A DNA stretch of 64,000 nt from JAWPMT01 sp965227935 (GCA_965227935.1 CBDDGS010000043.1:372001-436000), one strand, 5' to 3'. Positions 25,711 through 35,161 are shown, numbered from the stretch's first letter. Program-made: numbers and translations. The notes: a model not told the origin generated them from the letters alone.

Positions 25711-25965
25711 ATGATTTTCGAAAAATTCGACACCTACCCTACTGAGAAATTGTCCCGCAGAGGCGTACTTTCCACTTTCGCTCTTTGCACTGTTTGGGTC
25801 GGTGCCGCAGTTGCCTTGCTGGCAGGCGCCTATCGGTTGATAGAGAGTGGTGGTGAAATCGGCCTGACAACTGTCGCTGTTTCGATGCTAGCACTTTTGG
25901 CTTCTATTCCCGCCTGGGTAGAAAGACAAAAAATCTACAAGACACTAGCGCTGCGCACAGCCTGA
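25711..25965 (+). CDS. Small membrane protein, hypothetical
   Basis: The 84-residue product would contain two hydrophobic helices: residues about 20-45 (TFALCTVWVGAAVALLAGAY) and 52-68 (LTTVAVSMLALLASIPAWV). Charged ends (EKFDTYPTEKLSRR and ERQKIYKTLALRTA) flank them. I do not recognise a family. It follows the esterase by 74 bp on the same strand. The ATG at 25711 is preferred over one 18 codons upstream because the longer form has no sensible start region. The composition supports a real gene, but evidence is limited to reading-frame length and hydrophobic pattern. Confidence 0.5.
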   Translation: MIFEKFDTYPTEKLSRRGVLSTFALCTVWVGAAVALLAGAYRLIESGGEIGLTTVAVSMLALLASIPAWVERQKIYKTLALRTA

Positions 25966-26052
25966 TCCTTTCTTCTTCCAAAACCAAAGCAAGGGTCGCT
26001 TCTTGACCCATCCTCCCCGGATGTCTTAACAATCCGACCAGTGTGCGGAGTT

Positions 26053-26066
26053 ATCTCTATAGAGAT
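26053..26066. promoter_or_regulatory. 14-bp perfect palindrome upstream of the epimerase gene
   Basis: ATCTCTATAGAGAT lies 17 bp before the ATG of the TIGR01777-type gene. It could be an operator, but a chance palindrome cannot be excluded. Confidence 0.35.
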
Positions 26067-26083
26067 CAACACCCATTTTTTAT

Positions 26084-27004
26084 ATGGACAAAATCGTCAT
26101 CACCGGGGGTACAGGATTCATTGGAAAAAGCCTCGCCCATCACTTAGCAACTCAGGGATACCAACCCATCATTATTGCCCGATCAGCGCCTTCTGAAGCC
26201 ATTGACTATCCCTTCATCCCGTGGGATGGACATACGCTCGGGGACTGGACCTCGGCCTTGGAAGGCGCAAAGGCCATTGTCAATCTCGCGGGGAAGACCG
26301 TGGATTGCGTAAAGACTCCAGACAATTGTGATCTGATACTCAGATCACGGGTGGACTCTACCAAGGCGATTGGCAAAGCCCTGAAAAAAGTGGAGGATCC
26401 ACCAAAAATCTGGATCCAAATGTCAACCGCCCACATCTACGGCGACCCTCCTTCTCAAGTCTGCACCGAGTCCTCCAGTTTTGGCTACGGTCTCGCGCCA
26501 TTTGTAGGTCAAGCGTGGGAGAATACCTTCCTGGACGTCATCCCAAGGGATACCCGAGGAGTGATCCTGCGGACAAGCTTCGTGATTGGCAGGAATGGAG
26601 GAGCTCTGAAGACCCTGAGCAAGATCGCTCGAATGGGCCTCGGAGGGAAGGTCGGACATGGCAGGCAGGGCATGAGCTGGATCCATGAAGATGACCTGAA
26701 TGAGCTCATCTTGAAATCGATAGAAAACGATCAGTATCAAGGGGAATATGTCGCTAGCTCCCCCAACCCCGTTTCCAACAAGGAGTTTATGCGTACCCTC
26801 AGGAGGGCGATCCGTATGCCTATAGGGATGCCAACGCCAGAGTGGATGGCCAGATTTGGCGCGAGGTACTTGTTCAAGACAGATCCTGAACTCGCCATCT
26901 ACGGACGATATGTCAAGTCGGAGCGCCTTGGTACTGAGGGGTTTCGATTCAACTTCCCAACGCTGCGGCCTGCGATGGAAGATCTGCTCAGGCCCGCAGG
27001 TTGA
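26084..27004 (+). CDS. TIGR01777-family NAD(P)-dependent epimerase-like protein (SDR39U1/YfcH type)
   Basis: The 306-residue protein starts with the extended SDR nucleotide motif ITGGTGFIGKSLAHHL. Other family blocks follow: VNLAGKTVDC, LRSRVDSTKAIGKAL, MSTAHIYGD and the segment MSWIHEDDLNELI, where the atypical family has WIH. The C-terminus resembles DUF1731 (MPTPEWMARFGARYLFKTD and ELAIYGRYVKSERL). The usual SDR catalytic Y-x-x-x-K is only partly visible, as is common in this subgroup. The enzyme should bind NAD(P) in the cytoplasm; its substrate is unknown. Length fits the family norm of about 300. Confidence 0.93.
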   Translation: MDKIVITGGTGFIGKSLAHHLATQGYQPIIIARSAPSEAIDYPFIPWDGHTLGDWTSALEGAKAIVNLAGKTVDCVKTPDNCDLILRSRVDSTKAIGKALKKVEDPPKIWIQMSTAHIYGDPPSQVCTESSSFGYGLAPFVGQAWENTFLDVIPRDTRGVILRTSFVIGRNGGALKTLSKIARMGLGGKVGHGRQGMSWIHEDDLNELILKSIENDQYQGEYVASSPNPVSNKEFMRTLRRAIRMPIGMPTPEWMARFGARYLFKTDPELAIYGRYVKSERLGTEGFRFNFPTLRPAMEDLLRPAG

Positions 27005-27168
27005 CCGTAGGCATTTCGTTCAAAAAAACAACGTTGGGTGAGCGCCTCTGGTGATCAAGGCTGGTGGTACATTCCTACCCGGCCATTCGTCAATATTTCG
27101 CCGGCCGGATCTTTTGTGGCATTTTGATAAAGGGATTTTCCCTTATTCGACCATCACAGCATAGACAA

Positions 27169-28014
27169 ATGAAAACCATCCAATACATCTTACTATTGGC
27201 GGTCGTGGCCGCCTCATGCTCACCGCCCAATGCAAGCGGACCACTGATAGAAGCGAATGCAACTTTCAGCCCTAATGAAGTGAACCCCCAAGTCGACGAG
27301 AAGCCGACTGAGGTGATAGCTTCGGTAAAGAAAATAGACACGATTCTTACAAAATACCATGGGCTGGTGCTCCGCGAGGCGCTCGGTACGTCACCCATCA
27401 AAATCCTGACAACCAGTCGATTCCACGATGAAGAGTTATGGCCTGAGGCGCAGACGCAAACATGGATAGGATTGTTCAGGAATGACAATAGCCACTTCCT
27501 GCGACGAGTGGAACCGACTTTCGAGCGTGTGCAAGATATGATCATGGACGGGGAGGGAGAGAAAACTGGTTGGAAGGTATCCACTGATCACGACGCCCAA
27601 TGCATTCTGCTCATCACCGGCACCGAATTGGGCGAAGGGCCTGTACCAACATTGGGCTCAAAAGTGGCAATTTCAATAGGAGATACGCTTGATGTGGATT
27701 TAGAGATCGAACCTACCCAGATCATCTTGGGTGGAACCAACCAGGATGGGTTTGTCAATGACTACCGGCTGATGTTGCAGTCGCAGTCTGAAGGGATATT
27801 GAAACAGCAAGTACTGATCGATGAATCGCAGTACGTAGCATCCATGATCAACATCATCTGGGCGGGGGACCTCGATGGGGACGATCGCCTCGACCTCATC
27901 ATCGACACATCGAATCATGAAAATGTGACGGCGCCAACGTTGTTCCTTTCGTCGGAAGCAACCGGTGACGCCCTCGTGAAGCCAGTGGCTATCCACTGGA
28001 CAGTTGGTTGTTAA
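27169..28014 (+). CDS. Lipoprotein, hypothetical, with one EF-hand-like calcium loop
   Basis: The 281-residue product has a lipoprotein signal (MKTIQYILLLAVVAASCSPP). The body has no family I recognise. The C-terminal region contains IWAGDLDGDDRLDLIID, an FG-GAP or dockerin-like calcium loop, followed by a short motif EATGDALVKPVA. An earlier start at 27064 would put 35 residues of non-signal sequence in front of the lipoprotein signal and is unlikely. The gene runs tail to tail with the DUF4382 lipoprotein at 28020, with only 5 bp between the stops. No function can be assigned. Confidence 0.7.
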   Translation: MKTIQYILLLAVVAASCSPPNASGPLIEANATFSPNEVNPQVDEKPTEVIASVKKIDTILTKYHGLVLREALGTSPIKILTTSRFHDEELWPEAQTQTWIGLFRNDNSHFLRRVEPTFERVQDMIMDGEGEKTGWKVSTDHDAQCILLITGTELGEGPVPTLGSKVAISIGDTLDVDLEIEPTQIILGGTNQDGFVNDYRLMLQSQSEGILKQQVLIDESQYVASMINIIWAGDLDGDDRLDLIIDTSNHENVTAPTLFLSSEATGDALVKPVAIHWTVGC

Positions 28015-28019
28015 AATTT

Positions 28020-28826
28020 CTAGTTGGCAAAGTCAAACGTGCCTGTATCCGTGTCTTCACCCACTAGCACCTGAACGCCATCCTTGGTGATCTTGTCCAG
28101 GCCATTGGCTTCTCCGGAGACGGCTACCACTTTGTACTCTCCTGCCTTGAGGGACCTTATCATAAACCCTCCCGTGTCATCCGGATAGCTGGAAACCGTG
28201 TCTTCCTCTGAGTTGATTGCATAAACGATTGCCTCCAAATTCGCCGGTGCAACAATACCGCTCACGCTTCCGGCCTGAGCCTCCAATGACGCACGTAGAA
28301 CAGGCTTAAGAATGTAGCGCTGGCCTCCTTTTGTCGGAATGATGGACTGTCCAGCATCAAAATCAATCACGAGTTTGTAGGAAACTCCCGCTTCAATCGT
28401 CTCGTTGATTTGCAACTTCAGACCGCTTTGACTTCCCGATGGCACTTTCAACTCTAATATTTCCTCGGTATCTCCAATGAAGTTATTCTCTCCCAGGATC
28501 AACCTTATCTGGGCCAGTTGACCCTCCGGAAGCTCCACGGCACCCATAAAAGCTTCCTCGCCATTAACGAGATTGAGCAGATTGTAAACTCCGGGTTCAA
28601 AACCCTCCAGAGAAATCCATCCCTTTTCGTCGTTTCCTTTGTCGGCACGTACTTGCACATCAAGGATTTCGATAAACACACCCCCAAAGTTGGCTGGAGC
28701 ATCGACCAGGACAACTTCCAAACGGGCAGTATCTCCAGTGATTTCTCCTACCTCATTGCATCCGAAAAGAGATAAGATAATTAGGGTTCCCAGGCAAAGG
28801 ACCCTCGCATAGCTAGCTGTACTCAT
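28020..28826 (-). CDS. DUF4382 domain lipoprotein
   Basis: The 268-residue protein begins MSTASYARVLCLGTLIILSLFGCN, a lipoprotein signal. The following RLEVVLVDAPANFGGVFIEILDVQV is the characteristic start of DUF4382, continuing with GVYNLLNLVNG, GQLAQIRLILGENN and the closing strand VLRASLEAQAG. A carboxypeptidase-regulatory-like repeat forms the C-terminus (GSVSGIVAPANLEAIVYA, then GGFMIRSLKAGEYKVVAV). DUF4382 proteins are cell-surface lipoproteins found widely in Bacteroidota; their role is unclear. It is transcribed divergently from the M20 gene at 28996. The ATG at 28826 starts the signal directly; an upstream ATG at 28859 adds 11 residues. Confidence 0.88.
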   Translation of the reverse strand: MSTASYARVLCLGTLIILSLFGCNEVGEITGDTARLEVVLVDAPANFGGVFIEILDVQVRADKGNDEKGWISLEGFEPGVYNLLNLVNGEEAFMGAVELPEGQLAQIRLILGENNFIGDTEEILELKVPSGSQSGLKLQINETIEAGVSYKLVIDFDAGQSIIPTKGGQRYILKPVLRASLEAQAGSVSGIVAPANLEAIVYAINSEEDTVSSYPDDTGGFMIRSLKAGEYKVVAVSGEANGLDKITKDGVQVLVGEDTDTGTFDFAN

Positions 28827-28887
28827 TGTTTTATTATGTTTTATGTTGATATAATACAATTATACAAATAATATTATAAATAACGTT

Positions 28888-28962
28888 TTTGTCGCAATGT
28901 TCAGGTTTTGAGTATTCTACCCTGTGCCCGGACGATTGCCACTACTTGAGAGTTTGTCGCAA
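28888..28962. repeat. 10-bp direct repeat in a divergent promoter region
   Basis: TTTGTCGCAA occurs at 28888-28897 and again at 28953-28962, both on the plus strand, between the DUF4382 and M20 genes. It could be a shared regulator site. Two copies of 10 bp in 170 bp are unlikely by chance but not decisive. Confidence 0.35.
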
Positions 28963-28995
28963 ATCGACTAGTTTACTCGACATACCTATCTAACC

Positions 28996-30600
28996 ATGAG
29001 AAAATTCATCTCCCTGGCGCTAATTGTCGGCGTCGTATCCCTCTGCCCTGCACAAGATCTCGAAGCGCTCAAAGCTGAAATACAAGAGAAGATTGGTGGC
29101 CAAACCAAGATGGCCCAGGTGCTCGTCGATAAAGTCTTCAGCTTCGCGGAGTTGGGATTCCAGGAAACGGAAACCTCCAAATACATCACCGGTATTCTGG
29201 AAGAAAACGGCTTCGAAGTCGAATATGGTATCTCCGGAGTACCGACAGCCTGGTGGGCGAAGTGGGGATCAGGCAAGCCCGTGATCGCCATTGGGAGTGA
29301 CCTGGACTGTATACCTAAGGCCTCGCAGAAGCCGGGAGTTGCCTACCATGATCCTATTGTGGATGGGGCACCAGGTCATGGAGAAGGTCACAACTCTGGC
29401 GTGCCACTCAATATCCTATCGGTATTGGCTGTGAAGGAGATCATGGAGCGAGAAGGCCTCTCAGGTACGCTTATCATGTGGCCAGGCGTGGCAGAGGAAC
29501 TCCTGGGCAGCAAGGCCTACTTCACGCGAGATGGCTATTTCGATGATGTAGATCTGTGCATTTTCACCCACGTCTCGTCCAATATGACAGTATCCTATGG
29601 CCAGGCCCGGGGGACAGGATTGATATCAGTCGAATACACTTTTGAAGGGGAGTCTGCTCACTCCGCCGGAGCACCCTGGAGAGGAAGAAGCGCTGCGGAT
29701 GCCGTTGAGCTGATGAACATTGGTTGGCAATATGCGCGTGAGCATCTGCATCCATTGGGTCGCTCTCATTCCATTATCAACTACGGGGGCGATCAGCCCA
29801 ATGTCGTCCCTTCCAAAGCGTCGATTTGGTATTATTTCAGGGAAGTGACCTACCCCAAGATCATGGAAGCCTATCAGCGCGCCAACGAGATCGCCGAGGG
29901 CGCTGCCATGATGACAAGGACCAAGATGACCAAAAGAGTTTTGGGATCTGCATGGCCGCGACACTTCAACAAGGTGATCGCGGAAACCATGTACGAAAAC
30001 ATCCAGAGTGTTGGCCTTCCAGAGTGGAGTGAAGAAGATCAACTCCTTGCCAGAGCTGTGCAAGCTGAAGTGAAGTCCCCCCGTGATTCGATGGGGTTGA
30101 GGATAGAGCTGGACACCATTGGTCTGCCGTTGGAAGAACCGATCAGTGGAGGTTCCGACGACATCGGTGACATCAGCTGGAAGCTGCCTACGGTGACGCT
30201 ACGATTCCCGTCCAATATCCCGGGATTGCAGGGTCATCACTGGTCCAACGCGATCACCATGGCTACCCCAATTGCTCACAAAGGCGTGGTGGCCGGAGCA
30301 CAGGTAGAGGCCATGACAATCCTCGACTTCCTGCTACGACCAGAGTTGGTCGAACAAGCCTGGGATTACTTTAATAATGAGCAGTCCTCCGTTCAGGAGT
30401 ATGTACCAATGATCTCTGAAACGGATCAACCACCTATCGAATTGAATGCGGACATCATGGAGGAGTACCGCCCTCAGTTGGAGGAATTCTATTACGACGA
30501 AACCCAATACGAGACCTATCTGGATCAATTGGGCATTACCTACCCTACGTTGAGGAAGGACCAGTTGGAAAGCATCCGGGCAATGGAAGAAGACAAGTAA
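28996..30600 (+). CDS. Secreted M20D-family amidohydrolase (AbgB-like)
   Basis: The 534-residue protein has a signal peptide (MRKFISLALIVGVVSLCPAQ) and then a M20D peptidase fold. Typical blocks are SFAELGFQETETSKYITGIL, IGSDLDCIPKASQKPG, GHGEGHNSGVPLNI, PGVAEELLGSKAYF (with the base glutamate doublet), GESAHSAGAPWRGRSA and TVTLRFPSNIPGLQGHHW. The family hydrolyses N-acyl amino acids or aminobenzoyl-glutamate-like amides and uses two metal ions. Length is about 50-100 residues above the usual because of an insertion near 340 and a C-terminal extension of roughly 70 residues. The exported location suggests breakdown of extracellular N-acyl compounds. A possible promoter lies upstream at 28946-28976 (TTG-N20-TAGTTTAC), which is only a partial match. 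Confidence 0.9.
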   Translation: MRKFISLALIVGVVSLCPAQDLEALKAEIQEKIGGQTKMAQVLVDKVFSFAELGFQETETSKYITGILEENGFEVEYGISGVPTAWWAKWGSGKPVIAIGSDLDCIPKASQKPGVAYHDPIVDGAPGHGEGHNSGVPLNILSVLAVKEIMEREGLSGTLIMWPGVAEELLGSKAYFTRDGYFDDVDLCIFTHVSSNMTVSYGQARGTGLISVEYTFEGESAHSAGAPWRGRSAADAVELMNIGWQYAREHLHPLGRSHSIINYGGDQPNVVPSKASIWYYFREVTYPKIMEAYQRANEIAEGAAMMTRTKMTKRVLGSAWPRHFNKVIAETMYENIQSVGLPEWSEEDQLLARAVQAEVKSPRDSMGLRIELDTIGLPLEEPISGGSDDIGDISWKLPTVTLRFPSNIPGLQGHHWSNAITMATPIAHKGVVAGAQVEAMTILDFLLRPELVEQAWDYFNNEQSSVQEYVPMISETDQPPIELNADIMEEYRPQLEEFYYDETQYETYLDQLGITYPTLRKDQLESIRAMEEDK

Positions 30601-30606
30601 GGACGA

Positions 30607-31113
30607 CTACTGCTTCAGTCGGTACTGCGTACTCAGGTAGGTATCGCCTATTTCTCCGCCATCAAATTGCACAACACGGAATCCATAGGTCTCCTCATTG
30701 ATGTACTCCCATATATCGGCGAAAGTCGTACCACCATACTCATAGATGTAGTAGAAATTCTTCCCCCGTACATCGACATACCCAGGTGTGTAGCCCCCGA
30801 ACGTGTCAAATTCGTAGAACTCGATCCTCTCAGTTGTTTTACTGTACTGTCTGACACCAAAATTTCGGTCCCCAATTTGGGTCCGATTGGCATCTACAAA
30901 ACCCCTGGTGCTGGCCTTGATCACGGTCTTATTCAGACCCCACTCCATCGTGATCTCCTGCATGAAAATGGAGCCGTCTCCCCACGTGCCGGCAGCCGCC
31001 CATGTCTTGCCTACCAAAGGCTCAAAAACAGATAAGGGATTGTCTTGTGCGATGCTAAGTTGTGAGCACAGCAACATCCATGCTGTTGCACTCAATAGGA
31101 TGATCTTCTTCAC
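30607..31113 (-). CDS. Secreted hypothetical protein
   Basis: The 168-residue protein has a signal peptide (MKKIILLSATAWMLLCSQLSIAQ) and a small, strand-rich body. Blocks such as LVGKTWAAAGTWGDGSIFMQ, YEFDTFGGYTPGYVDV and YIYEYGGTTFADIWEY suggest a lipocalin-like or DUF1579-like barrel, though I cannot confirm it. It runs tail to tail with the M20 gene, 6 bp apart. Function is unknown. Confidence 0.75.
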   Translation of the reverse strand: MKKIILLSATAWMLLCSQLSIAQDNPLSVFEPLVGKTWAAAGTWGDGSIFMQEITMEWGLNKTVIKASTRGFVDANRTQIGDRNFGVRQYSKTTERIEFYEFDTFGGYTPGYVDVRGKNFYYIYEYGGTTFADIWEYINEETYGFRVVQFDGGEIGDTYLSTQYRLKQ

Positions 31114-31154
31114 GGAGCAAGTTTAGAAGCTTACCGTCAAAGAACAAAAGACAT

Positions 31155-32294
31155 TTATTCGGCCGGACGGGCGAACTTCCGAGAAGCGATAAGGAAAAAC
31201 ATGACCACCAGTAGAACCAATGTAAAGGCCAATGCCACACGGAGGCCGTAGTTCTCCGCAATATATCCGATGGTCGGAGGCCCTACGAAGAAGCCGGCAT
31301 AGCCGATCGTTGTCGACATAGCTATGCCCACACTGGGAGAGATGCCAGGCGTATTGCCGGCTGTCGTATAGACAATGGGCACGACTGTCGAAAGTCCCAG
31401 GCCAACCAGGAGGAGGCCAACGGTAGTGAGTGGCATGACCGGGAAAACGAGAATAATGGCCAGGCCCGAGATCGCCAGAACTGAGTCAAGCATCAACAGG
31501 CGTTTCTTACCCAATCTCGCAGTGAGGAAGTCTCCAAATATTCTCCCGGTCGTCATTGCGGCACCAAATATTCCAAAGGCCACAGCGCCCATTGTTTTGG
31601 AACTGCCAACAACCTCATTGACATAGATGGCCGACCAGTCCAGCATCGAGCCCTCAGAGAGCATTCCACAGAAAGCAATCAGTCCTAATGGTACGATGAC
31701 TCGATTAGGCAGCAGGAAGGATGAAGCAGGTTTGGCATCCCCGTGATTGACATTTTTGATCAGGCGAGTGGCGGCAAACAGAAAAGCAACTAATGCCACA
31801 GCAGCGATGATCATCATGTGCGTTCCCAACGGAACACCAAGTTTCGAAAATAACGCTCCTGATCCAGCACCAACAGCCATGCCTATGCTCCAAAAGGCGT
31901 GAAACGACGACATAATGGGTTTCTTGTACTCACGCTCGACCAGCACAGCCTGCTCGTTCATTGCCACGTCCATCGAGCCATTGGCGAAGCCAATGAAGAA
32001 AATAATGACGCCCTCGACGTATAAATCGGTTTGAATGGCAATGAGGGAGGTACATACCGCAAGCAGCACCGCGGTAGCTCCGCAGACATTGTTGCTACCA
32101 TACTTGTAAGCCAGCCATCCTGTGAAAGGCATGGCTACCAAGGCCCCAATCGCCATGACGAATAGCAGCGTCCCAAGGCTGGCGTGTGTGATGTCCAGGA
32201 ATTCTTCTAACTGAGGTAAACGCGAAGCCCAGTTGGCATGGGTAAACCCACTAACAAAGAAAAATATCGTGGTAGCAATACGGTGACTTCGCAT
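31155..32294 (-). CDS. Major facilitator superfamily transporter
   Basis: The 379-residue protein has about 12 hydrophobic segments and no soluble domain. It begins MRSHRIATTIFFFVSGFTHANWASRLPQL, a start seen in YbjJ-like MFS carriers. GWLAYKYGSNNVCGATAVLL resembles the helix 2-3 loop motif, and DFLTARLGKKRLLMLDSVLA the matching loop between helices 8 and 9. The ATG at 32294 is chosen because the first helix starts at once; a longer frame back to 32507 overlaps the divergent oxidase gene and has no fitting sequence. Substrate cannot be inferred. Confidence 0.88.
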   Translation of the reverse strand: MRSHRIATTIFFFVSGFTHANWASRLPQLEEFLDITHASLGTLLFVMAIGALVAMPFTGWLAYKYGSNNVCGATAVLLAVCTSLIAIQTDLYVEGVIIFFIGFANGSMDVAMNEQAVLVEREYKKPIMSSFHAFWSIGMAVGAGSGALFSKLGVPLGTHMMIIAAVALVAFLFAATRLIKNVNHGDAKPASSFLLPNRVIVPLGLIAFCGMLSEGSMLDWSAIYVNEVVGSSKTMGAVAFGIFGAAMTTGRIFGDFLTARLGKKRLLMLDSVLAISGLAIILVFPVMPLTTVGLLLVGLGLSTVVPIVYTTAGNTPGISPSVGIAMSTTIGYAGFFVGPPTIGYIAENYGLRVALAFTLVLLVVMFFLIASRKFARPAE

Positions 32295-32428
32295 GGGTGC
32301 TTTTTTGAAATGACAGCCGCAAAGAAAGGAAGTTATCAACAATGGCACCCAGAAATACCTAATATTTGGGCGACCAAATTGGAAGTGACCGGTCTTCAGT
32401 ATATTGAGATGAACAATGTACCCTTCGG

Positions 32429-33805
32429 ATGAAACGAAAAGAATTCCTGACGACTTCCTCACTCGCCGTGGCAGGCAGCATCCTGTCACCCCTCTCCTCT
32501 TGCTCACCTAAAGAAAATACCAACGCCGTGAATGATGATGCCGTGCCCCGAACCAACTGGGCAGGAAACTATACCTACAAAGCCCCAGAACTGCATGAGC
32601 CAACTACGGTTGATGAGTTACAGGCATTGGTCAAGAAACTTAATTCCCAGAAGGCACTGGGCTCCACACACTGCTTCAACAACATCGCCGACAGCCCACA
32701 AAACCAAATATCAACAGCCAAACTCAATGGGGTCAAGACGCTAGATCCGGAAGCACAGACCATCACGATTGGTGCCGGCTCGAGATATGGAAATTTTGCT
32801 GAGGAGCTACACGCACAAGGGTTCGCCCTTCACAATCTCGCCTCCCTACCACACATCACCGTGGCAGGAGCTTGCAGCACCGCTACACACGGCTCTGGAG
32901 TAGTCAATGGAAACCTTGCAACCGCCGTTCGCTCTCTTCAAATGGTAACTCCCAATGGTGAGGTTGTCGAGATGGACCGTTCCCACTCGGACTTTGCAGC
33001 GGTGGTCGTAGGCCTCGGATCATTTGGCATCATCACGGAGATGACACTTGACATCCAACCCACCTTTGACGTGCGGCAGGATGTATTTCTGGATCTGCCA
33101 CTGTCATCTCTAGTGGAGAACTTCGACGACATCATGTCTGCGGGTTACAGTGTCAGCCTCTTCACTGATTGGCTGAATCAGAATGTAAGCGAAGTATGGG
33201 TGAAGCGGAGAACGGATCAGCCAGTCGACGACTTGGGCAACGACTTCTACGGAGCGACCGCCGCGACGAAAAATATTCATCCCATCATCGAATTGTCAGC
33301 GGAACACTGCACTGATCAGATGGGGGTACCCGGTCCGTGGTACGATAGACTTCCTCATTTCAAAATGGGTTTCACGCCCAGTGCTGGAGACGAACTCCAG
33401 GCCGAGTACTTTGTACCTCGAACTGAGGCTGTGGAAGCAATACTCGCAGTAGAAGCGATAAAAGAGGAGGTCAATCCGCAGCTCATGATCACGGAAATCA
33501 GAACCATCGCTGCGGACAACTTTTGGATGAGTCCATGTTACCAGCAAGACAGCGTAGCCATACACTTCACATTAAAGCCCAATAAGGAAGGGGTGATGGC
33601 CCTATTGCCAAAAATAGAATCAGCACTCGCACCATTCGGGGTGAAACCTCATTGGGGGAAACTGTTTAGGATCGATCCCCAGGTATTGCAAAGTCGGTAC
33701 GAGAAGTATCAGGATTTCCTCGCCCTGGCAAAGTCCTACGACCCCGAGGGCAAGTTTCGAAATGCCTACCTCGATCTCAATATCTACGGCCCATCGAAGG
33801 TCTAA
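32429..33805 (+). CDS. Exported FAD-linked oxidase, alditol-oxidase-like
   Basis: The 458-residue protein starts with a Tat- or lipoprotein-like leader (MKRKEFLTTSSLAVAGSILSPLSSC). The FAD-binding region has KALGSTHCFNNIADSPQ, in which the histidine corresponds to the residue that carries covalent FAD in alditol oxidase, and ITVAGACSTATHGSG and VVVGLGSFGIITEMTL. The C-terminal part matches the D-arabinono-lactone oxidase-type domain, including PHWGKLF and DPEGKFRNAYL. It should oxidise a sugar alcohol or lactone with oxygen outside the cytoplasm. It diverges from the MFS gene with 134 bp between starts. Confidence 0.88.
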   Translation: MKRKEFLTTSSLAVAGSILSPLSSCSPKENTNAVNDDAVPRTNWAGNYTYKAPELHEPTTVDELQALVKKLNSQKALGSTHCFNNIADSPQNQISTAKLNGVKTLDPEAQTITIGAGSRYGNFAEELHAQGFALHNLASLPHITVAGACSTATHGSGVVNGNLATAVRSLQMVTPNGEVVEMDRSHSDFAAVVVGLGSFGIITEMTLDIQPTFDVRQDVFLDLPLSSLVENFDDIMSAGYSVSLFTDWLNQNVSEVWVKRRTDQPVDDLGNDFYGATAATKNIHPIIELSAEHCTDQMGVPGPWYDRLPHFKMGFTPSAGDELQAEYFVPRTEAVEAILAVEAIKEEVNPQLMITEIRTIAADNFWMSPCYQQDSVAIHFTLKPNKEGVMALLPKIESALAPFGVKPHWGKLFRIDPQVLQSRYEKYQDFLALAKSYDPEGKFRNAYLDLNIYGPSKV

Positions 33806-33872
33806 AGGTCGGCAAGATGGTCGATCATCGCACTCCCGGTTACTACAACCAGCGAGTTCCGAGATCAGCATC

Positions 33873-33890
33873 GTGAGCCGCGAAGCTCAC
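33873..33890. other. Intergenic hairpin
   Basis: GTGAGC at 33873-33878 pairs with GCTCAC at 33885-33890 around a 6-nt loop. There is no T-run, so it is not a classical terminator. It lies between the oxidase and the thioredoxin-like lipoprotein gene. Confidence 0.4.
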
Positions 33891-33964
33891 TGAACCGGTC
33901 GGAGCTGGATGGATAAGACGAATGCCATTGACTATCTTACTGTTGTAATTCCCGATCGCTGCCC

Positions 33965-35161
33965 ATGAAAAAGTTATCGCTTTCCGCGACCCTGATTGCC
34001 CTGCTGCTTTGTCAATGTACGGCACCTGATAAGTCTACTAGCGAAGATCCAAGCCTGGTTGATGAGGGTACAGCGTTCTTCACCTCCAATCCACTGCCTG
34101 TGCCTGAGCAGGAGGTTCAAACATTGAAAATAGGCGCTAAGGCACCCGACTTCAAGCTGCCAGGTGTCGACGGCAGGTTTCATAGTCTCGGGGAGTTTGA
34201 TGACAAGGAAGTATTGGTGATCATTTTCACATGCAATCACTGCCCGACGGCTCAGGCATATGAGGACCGGATGAAACAACTGGTTCTGGACTATGAAGAT
34301 CGGGGGGTACAGGTGGTGGCTATCTCCCCTAACTCAATTCGTGGGCTCCTGTTGGAGGAGTGCGGCTATACGGACCTGGGAGACTCATTCGAGGAAATGA
34401 TCATCCGCGCCGAAGCCCAGGAATTCAACTTCCCTTACCTATATGATGGGGATGACCATGCCGCCTCGATCCAATATGGGCCGGTCGCCACGCCTCATGC
34501 GTATGTCTTCGACAAGGAACGACGCCTTACCTATGTTGGAAGGTTGGATGCTTCCGAAAAGCCCGGCACTGCCAACGCGGAGGACGTAAGAGCCGCTATC
34601 GAAAGTACCCTAACAGGGGAAACGCCTGCCCTGAGCAGCACCAAGACCTTTGGATGCTCAGTGAAATGGGCGTGGAAGGATCAATATGCCAAAAAGGTGA
34701 ACAAGGATTGGCTGGAGAAAGAGGTGGCACTCGAAGAGCTGACGGTAGAGGGGGTGAAAGAGCTGCTGGCCAACGACTCAGAAAAGCTGTTACTCGTCAA
34801 TTTTTGGGCAACCTGGTGTGGGCCATGCATCATTGAATACCCGGATTTCGTCGCGATCCACAGGATGTTTTATCAGCGGGACTTCGAGTTCGTATCAGTG
34901 ACGATGGATGGGCTTGACGCAAAGGGACGGGCACTGAAGTTCCTGACAGAGAAACAATCCGCAGTGCGCAACTACATCTATAGTGAGGATGACAAATACG
35001 CCCTGATAGACGCTGTCGATGCGGAATGGGACGGCGCCCTTCCCTATACCGCTCTCGTGGCCCCTGGAGGCGAGGTAGTCTATCGCGTGATGGGTGAGAT
35101 GGACCCACTGGAGGTGAAAAGAAAAATTGTGGAGCATCCGATGATCGGACGCTATTACTAG
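33965..35161 (+). CDS. Lipoprotein with two thioredoxin-fold domains (peroxiredoxin-like plus thioredoxin)
   Basis: A lipoprotein signal (MKKLSLSATLIALLLCQC) precedes two thioredoxin-fold domains. The first, about residues 55-215, resembles an AhpC/TSA-type redoxin with a CxxC-like motif in TCNHCPTAQAYEDRMK. The second, about 245-398, holds the standard WCGPC in NFWATWCGPCIIEYP. A linker with SVKWAWKD separates them. The protein would act at the outer or inner membrane face, for example passing electrons to periplasmic proteins or repairing oxidised thiols. The tandem arrangement in one lipoprotein is known in Bacteroidota but the partner is not identified here. Confidence 0.9.
   Translation: MKKLSLSATLIALLLCQCTAPDKSTSEDPSLVDEGTAFFTSNPLPVPEQEVQTLKIGAKAPDFKLPGVDGRFHSLGEFDDKEVLVIIFTCNHCPTAQAYEDRMKQLVLDYEDRGVQVVAISPNSIRGLLLEECGYTDLGDSFEEMIIRAEAQEFNFPYLYDGDDHAASIQYGPVATPHAYVFDKERRLTYVGRLDASEKPGTANAEDVRAAIESTLTGETPALSSTKTFGCSVKWAWKDQYAKKVNKDWLEKEVALEELTVEGVKELLANDSEKLLLVNFWATWCGPCIIEYPDFVAIHRMFYQRDFEFVSVTMDGLDAKGRALKFLTEKQSAVRNYIYSEDDKYALIDAVDAEWDGALPYTALVAPGGEVVYRVMGEMDPLEVKRKIVEHPMIGRYY

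Noticed and set aside
26053..26066. Possible riboswitch or operator before the epimerase gene
   Set aside because: Only a 14-bp palindrome is seen; kept as a weak feature but not as a finding.
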